Made by a program: the position numbers and the translations under genes. The notes under the pieces are model-generated. The model was not told the DNA's origin and did not search any database. It saw only the letters and a program-made list of their open reading frames with translations. A DNA stretch of 64,000 bases from an uncultured Alphaproteobacteria bacterium (lineage in GTDB: Bacteria > Pseudomonadota > Alphaproteobacteria > HIMB59 > GCA-002718135), in NCBI GenBank assembly GCA_902560675.1, contig CACEMP010000003.1:28840-92839 (forward strand), read 5' to 3'. The number at the start of each line of letters is the position of its first letter. The first letter of the stretch is position 1. Below are positions 43,757 through 51,614 of this stretch, piece after piece.

Positions 43757-44925
43757 TGGAAATTAAAAATATAGATTGGAATTACCCAACATCAATGTGG
43801 TTTGGTTTAAATAGAGTAAAGGATGTTCAGAAAGCATGTGATGAGTTGAATATAAAAAACCCTTTGATAGTTACTGATCCAGGAATTTTACAAACTGATA
43901 TAATTAGTAAAATTAATGGAGCTTTAAATAAGAAAGCAGAGATATTTAGTGATGTAAAATCTAATCCAACTGGACAAAATGTAGAAGAGGGCGTTAAGAA
44001 ATTTAATCAAAATAGCCATGATGGTGTTATTGCAGTTGGAGGAGGTTCTGGAATGGATACTGGAAAAGGTATAGCCTTTATGTCCAAACAAGAAAGACCA
44101 CTATGGGACTTTGAAGATGTTGAAGATTGGTGGACAAGAGCTAAATCTGAATTAATTTTTCCAATAATTGCTATTCCAACTACTGCAGGTACTGGTTCAG
44201 AAACTGGTAGAGCATCAGTTTTTACCAATGAATTAACAAAAGAAAAAAAAATAATATTTCATCCAAAAATGTTACCCTCTGTTGTTATATTAGATCCAGA
44301 TTTAACAATACCACTGCCCTCAACACTGACTGCATTTACAGGTATGGATGCATTAGCTCATTGTCTTGAGGCATATTCATCAGTAAAATTTCATCCTTTA
44401 TCACAGGGTATTGCTTTAGAGGGTATGAAAATGATTAAAGATAATCTTCTAAAAGCCTTTATTGATGGTTCTGATATAAATGCTAGAGCAAAAATGTTGG
44501 CAACATCTTCTATGGGCTCTATAGCTTTTCAAAAAGGGCTAGGAGCAATACACTCTTTAAGCCATCCCGTTGGAGCAATCTACAATACGCATCATGGTTT
44601 AACTAATGCTGTTTTTATGCCATATGTATTAAATAGAAATAAGGAAATGATTGAAAAAAAAATAATCGATCTGTCTAAATATTTAGGATTATCTAATCCA
44701 TCATTTGATAGCTTTCTAAATTGGGTATTAGATTTGAGGAAATCTTTAAATATTCCTAATACATTAAAGGAATTAATTAATGATGACTCCAAGTTTGAAT
44801 TAATGAGTGAAATGGCAATGAAAGATCCTTCAACTGCAACAAATCCAGTATCTCTAAATAAGAATGATTTTTTTAAATTATATCAAGATTCTTACAGAGG
44901 TGATTTAAAAAATAGTGTTAATTAA
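43756..44925 (+). CDS. Iron-containing (group III) alcohol dehydrogenase
   Basis: NAD-dependent alcohol dehydrogenase of 389 residues. GVIAVGGGSGMDTGKGIAF is the dinucleotide site, PTTAGTGSETGRASVF the conserved loop, and FTGMDALAHCLEAY with GAIHSLSHPVGAIYNTHHG gives the Asp-His-His-His metal site. ATG 43756 overlaps the preceding stop (TGATG). With the upstream aldehyde dehydrogenase it could oxidise an alcohol to an acid, for instance a hydroxybutyrate or amino-alcohol. Its last 11 bases overlap the aldo-keto reductase start. Confidence 0.92.
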   Translation: MEIKNIDWNYPTSMWFGLNRVKDVQKACDELNIKNPLIVTDPGILQTDIISKINGALNKKAEIFSDVKSNPTGQNVEEGVKKFNQNSHDGVIAVGGGSGMDTGKGIAFMSKQERPLWDFEDVEDWWTRAKSELIFPIIAIPTTAGTGSETGRASVFTNELTKEKKIIFHPKMLPSVVILDPDLTIPLPSTLTAFTGMDALAHCLEAYSSVKFHPLSQGIALEGMKMIKDNLLKAFIDGSDINARAKMLATSSMGSIAFQKGLGAIHSLSHPVGAIYNTHHGLTNAVFMPYVLNRNKEMIEKKIIDLSKYLGLSNPSFDSFLNWVLDLRKSLNIPNTLKELINDDSKFELMSEMAMKDPSTATNPVSLNKNDFFKLYQDSYRGDLKNSVN

Positions 44926-45979
44926 TAAAAGAAAAATTGGCAAAACTGATATTATGGTATCAGAACTTGCTTTTGGAACCGCTCCTTTGGGAGGTTGGCC
45001 AATTGCTGTTACTGATGAAAGTGCTGAAAATTCACTAAAAGCAGCTTGGGATCAAGGTATCAGATATTTTGATACAGCTCCTTTATATGGTTCAGGAATG
45101 TCTGAAATAAGACTTGGTAATTTTTTAAAAACTCAAAATCGAGATGAATTTGTCATTTCAACTAAGGTTGGAAGATTAATTGTTGAAACTTCAAAATCTA
45201 ATGCGGCAGAAAAATTTATTGGTTCACCAAAAGATAAAGATTCAAAATTTGATTTTTCTTATGATGCTACAATGAAATCTTTTGAAGAAAGTTTGTCTCG
45301 TTTGGGTTTAGAAAATGTTGATATTTTATATTTGCACGACCCAGATAACCACGTTGATCACTTTAATGATGCAAAAAAAGGTGCTGTTAAAGCATTAATT
45401 AAATTGAAAGACGAAGGAGTAGTTAAAGCAATTGGTTGCGGGATGAATCAAAATGAAATGCTCATAGAGTTTGCTAAAGAGGGATGTTTTGATTGTTTTT
45501 TACTAGCTGGAAGATATACATTAATTGACCAAACAAGTTTGGATCAATTAATTCCCATATGTGAAAAAAATAATATTTCACTTATACTAGGTGGTGTCTT
45601 TAATAGCGGTATTTTAATTAATCCAACTTCAGAATCATATTTTGATTATTCAAAACTTGATAGTAATTGGAAAAAAAATTTAATTGATAGCCTAGTCAGA
45701 AAACCAAAAGATTTTGAATCTGCAGAATACTGGTTGGGCAAAGCTAAAAAAATCAAAAGTGTATGTGATAAATTTTCTTTAGAACTTAAACAAGCTGCAA
45801 TTCAATTTCCCTATACAAATCCGATAGTATCAAGTTGTCTTCTTGGTATGACATCTCCAACTCAGGTTTTAGAAAACATTAATTTATTCAACAAAAAAAT
45901 AAGTTCAGAATTTTGGCAATATTTAATTGAAAATAATTTAATAAGAAAAGAAATTAAACTAAAAAACTTTAAAGTGTAG
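44915..45979 (+). CDS. Aldo-keto reductase (aldose dehydrogenase type)
   Basis: TIM-barrel NAD(P)-dependent oxidoreductase of 354 residues. The catalytic tetrad is visible as Asp and Tyr in RYFDTAPLYGSG, Lys in ISTKVGR and His in ILYLHDPDNH. The pattern ELAFGTAPLGGW is typical of D-threo-aldose/L-fucose 1-dehydrogenases and pyridoxal 4-dehydrogenase. The start is GTG, 11 bases inside the previous gene. Next to a UxaA-type dehydratase, oxidation of an aldose on the way to a sugar acid is likely. It is convergent with that gene with 11 bases of overlap. Confidence 0.88.
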   Translation: MLINKRKIGKTDIMVSELAFGTAPLGGWPIAVTDESAENSLKAAWDQGIRYFDTAPLYGSGMSEIRLGNFLKTQNRDEFVISTKVGRLIVETSKSNAAEKFIGSPKDKDSKFDFSYDATMKSFEESLSRLGLENVDILYLHDPDNHVDHFNDAKKGAVKALIKLKDEGVVKAIGCGMNQNEMLIEFAKEGCFDCFLLAGRYTLIDQTSLDQLIPICEKNNISLILGGVFNSGILINPTSESYFDYSKLDSNWKKNLIDSLVRKPKDFESAEYWLGKAKKIKSVCDKFSLELKQAAIQFPYTNPIVSSCLLGMTSPTQVLENINLFNKKISSEFWQYLIENNLIRKEIKLKNFKV

Positions 45980-47471
45980 GATCAATTACCCAAGGGTTAA
46001 ATTCATCATCTCCATAATCATTCAATTCACTTTTTGATTTTTCACCAGAAGCAACAGATATTATTTTTTTAAAAATTTCTTCTCCCACTTCATCAATTGA
46101 TTTTTCATTATCCATTATTGAACCAGCATTTATGTCCATATCTTCCTTTAGTTTATTAAACATATTCGTATTGGTTGCTATCTTAATACTTGGTGTTGGT
46201 TTAAAACCAAAACATGAACCTCTTCCTGTAGTAAAGCAGATTATGTTTGCACCAGAGGCTACTTGACCAGTAACAGAAACAGGATCGTAACCTGGGCCAT
46301 TCATAAAATTAAAACCTTTAATTGTAATTTTTTCTGCATAATCTAGAACATCTACCATTTGTCTACTTCCACTTTTAGCTACTCCACCAAGTGATTTTTC
46401 TAAAATAGTTGTAAGACCACCTTTTTTATTTCCTGGAGATGGATTATTATCTAAAGAACTGTCATTCTTTGCAAGATGATTTTTCCACCAAGAAAGTTGA
46501 TCTTTAATTTTGTTAATATTCCTATCATTAATTGATCTTTCAAAAAGTAAATGTTCGGCCCCATATATTTCAGTTGTTTCTGATAGTATAGATGAGCCTC
46601 CGTAATCAATTAAAATATCTGATGCAATTCCTAATGCTGGATTTGCTGTAATACCTGAATAAGAATCAGAACCTCCACATTGTAATGCTACTACTAATTC
46701 TGATATAGGAATTTCACTACGCTTAATATCATTTAGTAATTCAAGTTGGTCAACAATTTTATTATATACTTTTTTTATGATTTGATTTGTACCACCTTCA
46801 TCTTGAATATTTAAATATTCTACGTGATTATTTATTTGGTCATCATTATAAAGTGAAATTTGAGCACACTCACATCCTAATCCAATTATAAATACTTTCG
46901 CAAAATTTGGATGAACTTTGAAACCTTCAATTGTTCTATTAAAAACATTCATTCCATAACTAGAAATATTCATCCCACAGCCTGATGAATGTTTTAAACA
47001 AACAGCACCATCAATGTTAGAGAAATTTTCTTGTTTTAATTTTAAATTAATTTTATCTGCTATTTTTCTTACAACAGTAGCTGAGCAGTTAACTGTGCTT
47101 ATTAGTCCAATATAATTTCTGGTACCAGAGGATCCATTATTCCTCTTATATCCTTTAAAAAAAAGATCATTTTTATTTTTAATTTCTTTAATATTTTTTG
47201 TATTTTTTTTAAATGTTCTATCAAATTCTGAAAAAATAAGATTGTGTGAATGAACATGTTCTCCAGGTTTAATATCTCTAATAGATTTACCTATTTTTTG
47301 ACCATACTTAAATATATGCTCACCCTTTTTAATAGCTTTTAAAGATACTTTATGACCATAAGGAATATTGTTTATTGTTTTTATACCTATTTCTAAATCA
47401 ACATTTATTGGAATATCCATTGGTGCAATACCAACATTATCATTTCGATTTAATTTGATTATATTGAACAT
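45969..47471 (-). CDS. uxaA: Altronate/galactarate dehydratase family (UxaA-type)
   Basis: Iron-dependent sugar-acid dehydratase of 500 residues. The N-terminal SAF domain (residues 1-90, ending KPGEHVHSHNL) precedes the catalytic part, with GTRNYIGLISTVNCSATV, HSSGCGM, GLGCECAQ, LQCGGSDSYSGITANPALG and FTTGRGSCFGFKPTPSIK. The size and single-chain layout match UxaA; GarD is the alternative. It would convert a hexonate such as altronate, or a related acid, to a 2-keto-3-deoxy acid. Next to an aldose dehydrogenase and an IolG-like gene it belongs to sugar-acid catabolism. No KDG kinase or aldolase follows. Confidence 0.85.
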   Translation of the reverse strand: MFNIIKLNRNDNVGIAPMDIPINVDLEIGIKTINNIPYGHKVSLKAIKKGEHIFKYGQKIGKSIRDIKPGEHVHSHNLIFSEFDRTFKKNTKNIKEIKNKNDLFFKGYKRNNGSSGTRNYIGLISTVNCSATVVRKIADKINLKLKQENFSNIDGAVCLKHSSGCGMNISSYGMNVFNRTIEGFKVHPNFAKVFIIGLGCECAQISLYNDDQINNHVEYLNIQDEGGTNQIIKKVYNKIVDQLELLNDIKRSEIPISELVVALQCGGSDSYSGITANPALGIASDILIDYGGSSILSETTEIYGAEHLLFERSINDRNINKIKDQLSWWKNHLAKNDSSLDNNPSPGNKKGGLTTILEKSLGGVAKSGSRQMVDVLDYAEKITIKGFNFMNGPGYDPVSVTGQVASGANIICFTTGRGSCFGFKPTPSIKIATNTNMFNKLKEDMDINAGSIMDNEKSIDEVGEEIFKKIISVASGEKSKSELNDYGDDEFNPWVIDPTL

Positions 47472-47526
47472 TTAATATTATGTATAATATAGATTTATAA
47501 ATTTTTAAATAATATAGAAAATTTTA

Positions 47527-48528
47527 ATGATTAACTTTGCTTTATTGGGAACAGGAAGAATTGGGAAATTACATGCGTCAATTATAAATGCTCATCCAGA
47601 AGCGAACCTTAAATATGTTTATGATATTGATACAAACTCTGCCAAAAAAATTGCAAAAAAATATAAATGTGAAGTTGCAAGGACTGCAAAGGAAGCAATT
47701 TCTTCAGATCAAATTAATGCTATTTTAATTGCATCTGCCACACCGACTCATACAGATTATATTGCTTTAGGAGCAGAATTTAAGAAAGCTATATTTTGTG
47801 AAAAGCCAATTGATTTAGATATAAATAAAGTAAATAAATGTTGGCAAAAAATTAAAAAATATAAACCAACTATTCAAATTGGTTTTAATCGAAGATTTGA
47901 TCCTAATCATAATAAAGTTCAAAGTGATGTTCTATCAGGAAAGATTGGAAGCATTGAAATGATTGTAATCACAAGTAGGGACCCTTCTCCACCTGGCATT
48001 GATTATTTAAAACAATCGGGGGGAATTTTTAGAGATTGTTCAATTCATGATTTTGATTTGGCACGATTTATTCTTAATGATGATCCAATTGTAGAAGTTT
48101 TTGCACAAGGTTCAGTAAATGTCTCAAATGATTTTAAGGTTACAAATGATTATGATACAACTATGTGTTTTATGAAATCTAAAAAAGGGGTTTTAGTTCA
48201 TATAAATAATTCAAGAAGAGCTGTATATGGTTATGATCAAAGACTCGAAGTATTTGGAAGTAATGGTATGCTAATTTCTGATAATGTACCTAATAATGAT
48301 ATTAATTATTATAATCAAAATTTATCCTTTGCAAAAAAACCTATTAAAAATTTTTTTATCGAAAGATATAATGATGCTTATCAAATACAGTTAGATCAAT
48401 TTATTAGATCAATGAGAAATAAAAAAAATACATTAGTCACTTTTGAGGACGGAAAGAATGCTTTAATTCTTGCTAATTCTGCTACTAAATCGGTTAAATC
48501 AAATAAAGTTGTAAAACCAAAATTTTAG
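47527..48528 (+). CDS. iolG: Inositol 2-dehydrogenase-like oxidoreductase (Gfo/Idh/MocA)
   Basis: NAD-dependent dehydrogenase oxidising myo-inositol to scyllo-inosose, or a close relative. LLGTGRIGKLHASII is the Rossmann motif, CEKPID the conserved Lys motif, QIGFNRRFDPN and GGIFRDCSIHDFDLARF the catalytic segments, and NNSRRAVYGYDQRLEVFG the C-terminal domain signature. These agree with IolG as I recall it. No iolB, iolC, iolD or iolE is present here, so a complete inositol route is not shown and another polyol could be the substrate. Confidence 0.82.
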   Translation: MINFALLGTGRIGKLHASIINAHPEANLKYVYDIDTNSAKKIAKKYKCEVARTAKEAISSDQINAILIASATPTHTDYIALGAEFKKAIFCEKPIDLDINKVNKCWQKIKKYKPTIQIGFNRRFDPNHNKVQSDVLSGKIGSIEMIVITSRDPSPPGIDYLKQSGGIFRDCSIHDFDLARFILNDDPIVEVFAQGSVNVSNDFKVTNDYDTTMCFMKSKKGVLVHINNSRRAVYGYDQRLEVFGSNGMLISDNVPNNDINYYNQNLSFAKKPIKNFFIERYNDAYQIQLDQFIRSMRNKKNTLVTFEDGKNALILANSATKSVKSNKVVKPKF

Positions 48529-48543
48529 TTATAGATAAATTTT

Positions 48544-49374
48544 ATGAATGAACAATTTAAAGATAAGGTCATTATAGTTACAGGAAGTACACAGGGTAGT
48601 GGTGCTGAAACAGCTAGATTATTAGCTAGTAGAGGTGCTAAAGCAATTACAATTTGTGGTAGACAAGAAAATAAAGGTTTTGAAGTTAAAAATCAGATTG
48701 AAAAATTAGGTACTGAGTGTTTGTATATAAAAGCAGACCTTAAAAATGTGAATGATTGCAAAAAAATTGTTTCAGAAACTGATAAAAAATTTGGAACGAT
48801 AAATTGCTTAATTAATGTTGCTGGGTATACAGAAAGAGGAACTATTCTAAGTGCTACTCTAGAAAATTATGAAAATAATTATAATATTAATACCCGTGCA
48901 CCTTTCATATTGATGCAAGAGACAATTAAAATAATGATTAGAGATAAGAACAAAGGAACAATAGCAAATGTATTATCTATGGCAATGTATAGTGGTATGC
49001 CATTTATTGTTGCTTATAGTGGTTCAAAAGCTGCTTTAGCTACAATGACAAAAAATATTGCAAATTCTGTCGCTAGTTATCAAATAAGAGTAAATGCCTT
49101 AAATATTGGATGGACAGATACTCCAGCTGAACATGATATTCAAACAAGAGTGCATAAAAAAAATCCTAATTGGTTGCAAGATGAAGAAAAAAAAGTTCCT
49201 TTTAACAGATTGATTAAGCCAATCGATGTAGCAAAGGGATTAGCTTTTATGTGCTCAGAAGAATCCGGATTAATGACAGGTAGTGTAATCGATTTTGATC
49301 AAACAGTACATGGCTGGCATTCTTATTCAGCATATGAAACTAGAGTTTTGGATGATTCTCTACTAGGAGAATAA
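48544..49374 (+). CDS. Short-chain dehydrogenase/reductase
   Basis: SDR of 276 residues. IIVTGSTQGSGAETARLLA is a variant glycine motif (TGSTQGSG), LINVAGYTERG the NAG-like segment, Ser in VLSMAMYSG and YSGSK the catalytic residues. The long C-terminal loop with HDIQTRVHKKNPNWL and the tail GWHSYSAYETR are unusual for a generic SDR. It follows the IolG-like gene after 15 bases on the same strand, so it likely acts in the same polyol pathway. Confidence 0.88.
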   Translation: MNEQFKDKVIIVTGSTQGSGAETARLLASRGAKAITICGRQENKGFEVKNQIEKLGTECLYIKADLKNVNDCKKIVSETDKKFGTINCLINVAGYTERGTILSATLENYENNYNINTRAPFILMQETIKIMIRDKNKGTIANVLSMAMYSGMPFIVAYSGSKAALATMTKNIANSVASYQIRVNALNIGWTDTPAEHDIQTRVHKKNPNWLQDEEKKVPFNRLIKPIDVAKGLAFMCSEESGLMTGSVIDFDQTVHGWHSYSAYETRVLDDSLLGE

Positions 49375-49412
49375 TTAATCATTTATTTCTCAACCATTTT
49401 TTAGTTTTTAAC

Positions 49413-49425
49413 TATAATTTATAAT
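49413..49425 (+). promoter_or_regulatory. Tandem candidate -10 boxes ahead of the dioxygenase
   Basis: Two perfect TATAAT hexamers (49413-49418 and 49420-49425) lie in the 86-base gap, 36-48 bases before the ATG at 49461. No clear -35 box is seen, and such hexamers arise easily in AT-rich DNA. Confidence 0.25.
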
Positions 49426-49460
49426 TTACACAAATTTAAATATTAATTAATAAACTAAAA

Positions 49461-50537
49461 ATGGGAAAAAAAATAATTTCTATTAATGAAGGAAAATTAT
49501 CAGAGTTTAAACTTCATAGTATTTGGCTTCGTGAAAGATTAAATGGGAATGAATTTGTAGATCAGAATAATCTACAACGTTTATATGAACCAAGCCTCTT
49601 AGATGAAAATCTATTTATAAATTCTCATAGTGTTAACGAAAATATATTAAATGTTGAATTTAGTGATGGAGCAAAAGGATCTTTTAATATCGATGATCTT
49701 TATAATGAAATTAATAATATTGATGTAATTCCTGAAAAAAAAATATGGAATGTTAGTGAACAAAATTTAGAAATTTTTGATAATAATAAAATTTTTGAGA
49801 ATAAAAAGGAACTTATCAATATGCTTAAAGTATTTTATCAATATGGTTATGTAATAATCAAAAATACAAAAGCAGAAGAAAATGAAGTTATAAATTTTGC
49901 TGAAAAATTAGGCCCAGTCCGAGCAACAAATTTTGGAAAATTATTTAACGTTGTCTCAAAGCCTAATCCAAATGATCTTGCCTATACTGCATTAGAGTTA
50001 ACATCGCATTCAGATAACCCATATAGAAAGCCTGTTCCTGGAATTCAACTACTTCATTGTATTGCTAATGAATCTACAGGAGGAGATTCAAGTTTAGTTG
50101 ATGGTTTTAGTGTTGCAAATTTTTTAAAACATAACCAACCTGAATTTTATAAAGTATTAACTGAAACTAATGTTACTTTTAAATTTACAGATATTGATAC
50201 TATTTTAGTTGATGAAGCAAAATTAATTGAACTTGATCATAATAATAACTTTAGACAAATACGATTTAGTGGAAGACTTGATTATGTTCCATTATTAGAG
50301 GAAAATAATCTTGATCTTTTTTATAAGGCTAGAAAATATATGTTCAAACTTTGTAACTCTGATGATTTTAAAATTAAATTTAGATTATATAAAGGAATGA
50401 TTGCAATGTTTGATAACCTGAGATTATTACATGGAAGAACTAAATTTGATCCAAATACTGGTTTTAGACATCTACAAGGATGTTATATTGATCATGATGT
50501 CACTGAGGGTAAGCTTAGAAGGTTATTAAAACCCTAA
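49461..50537 (+). CDS. Gamma-butyrobetaine hydroxylase-like 2-oxoglutarate dioxygenase
   Basis: Fe(II)/2-oxoglutarate oxygenase of the TauD/BBOX family, 358 residues. The N-terminal domain (1-100) is of the GBBH type (SIWLRERLN), and the catalytic double-stranded beta-helix follows. The iron ligands are His and Asp in TSHSDNPYRK and the distal His in LLHGRTKFD; the 2-oxoglutarate Arg is in FRHLQGCYID. The Cys cluster that binds zinc in the human enzyme's N-terminal domain is absent. It probably hydroxylates a trimethylammonium acid, giving carnitine from gamma-butyrobetaine, or a similar osmolyte. It is convergent with the GalK-like gene, sharing CTAA. Confidence 0.82.
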   Translation: MGKKIISINEGKLSEFKLHSIWLRERLNGNEFVDQNNLQRLYEPSLLDENLFINSHSVNENILNVEFSDGAKGSFNIDDLYNEINNIDVIPEKKIWNVSEQNLEIFDNNKIFENKKELINMLKVFYQYGYVIIKNTKAEENEVINFAEKLGPVRATNFGKLFNVVSKPNPNDLAYTALELTSHSDNPYRKPVPGIQLLHCIANESTGGDSSLVDGFSVANFLKHNQPEFYKVLTETNVTFKFTDIDTILVDEAKLIELDHNNNFRQIRFSGRLDYVPLLEENNLDLFYKARKYMFKLCNSDDFKIKFRLYKGMIAMFDNLRLLHGRTKFDPNTGFRHLQGCYIDHDVTEGKLRRLLKP

Positions 50538-51601
50538 TTGACTTCGAAGATCTTTTCAGCAGGATAAAAATTTAATATTTTACTATACCAATTACTAAAA
50601 TTATTTCTTTCAATTAATGAAACTGTAAAACCACCAAATCCACCACCAGTCAATCTAGCACCTAGAGCGCCACATTCAACTGATCTCTGAACAATTAAAT
50701 CAACATCTAAAGTAGATGCTTCAAAATCTTTAGAATATGATTCGTGACTTTCATTCATTAATTTTCCAAACTCGTAAATATTATTTTCTATTAAATTTTT
50801 TTTTGCATTAATCACTCTATCATTTTCAAAAACTACATGCTTTGCTCTTTTTGCAATAGTATTATTGTCAAATTTATCTGATTGAAATTTTTCTTTTTTA
50901 ACTACACCCAAATATTCTACACCAAGGTTTCTTTCAGCTTCTTGGAGTTCAGCAAATCTTTCATTATAAGAGCTATCTCTTAAATTTCGTTGTACTTCAG
51001 AGTCAATCAAACAAAATTTCCAATTTTCTGGAAAATTAATAAGATCGTATTCTAAATTCTTACAATTCATAAAAAATGCTTTGCCATGAATACCAATAGA
51101 AGAAACCATTTGATCCATTATTCCACCAGAAACACCTATATAATTAAATTCTACTTTCTTTGCTAATTTTGCAATTTCTGGATCTTTGATCTTTGTTTCA
51201 AAAAAAGTATTAAGAGCTTTTAGTGTAGCAACACACAATGCTGAAGATGATGAAATACCTCTTTCCAAAGGTATATCTGATGAAATATAAATGTATAAAT
51301 ATCGGGATGAAATCTTATTTTCTTCAAAAAAAATATGTAAACAACCTTTTATATAATCAGCCCACTCATTGTTAGTTGATTTTTTGAAATCATTGAATGC
51401 TTTTTTTTCTTTAAAATATTGAGAATAGACTATGAATTCATTAGTGTTGTTTTCAGCTATCTCAATTGTATTTTTAAAAGACAAAAGTGTAGGCATTACA
51501 TATCCACCAGTATAATCGGTATGTTCACCAATTAAATTTACTCTTGCATGAGCACTTTCCTTTACTTCTCCGTCTATATTAAATATATCTTTAAAACTCA
51601 T
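50534..51601 (-). CDS. galK: Galactokinase-like GHMP kinase
   Basis: GHMP-fold sugar kinase of 355 residues. ARVNLIGEHTDYTGGYVMP is the galactokinase signature, ERGISSSSALCVA the ATP loop (a variant of the usual GLSSSA), GGIMDQM carries the catalytic Asp, and ARLTGGGFGGFTVSL is motif 3. It phosphorylates the anomeric C1 of galactose or, as in human GALK2, of N-acetylgalactosamine. Its ATG lies 13 bases from the divergent GH20 ATG, and no galT or galE is nearby. The kinase fold is certain, but galactose as substrate is not. Confidence 0.82.
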   Translation of the reverse strand: MSFKDIFNIDGEVKESAHARVNLIGEHTDYTGGYVMPTLLSFKNTIEIAENNTNEFIVYSQYFKEKKAFNDFKKSTNNEWADYIKGCLHIFFEENKISSRYLYIYISSDIPLERGISSSSALCVATLKALNTFFETKIKDPEIAKLAKKVEFNYIGVSGGIMDQMVSSIGIHGKAFFMNCKNLEYDLINFPENWKFCLIDSEVQRNLRDSSYNERFAELQEAERNLGVEYLGVVKKEKFQSDKFDNNTIAKRAKHVVFENDRVINAKKNLIENNIYEFGKLMNESHESYSKDFEASTLDVDLIVQRSVECGALGARLTGGGFGGFTVSLIERNNFSNWYSKILNFYPAEKIFEVN

Positions 51602-51614
51602 ATAATGGTTCGTT

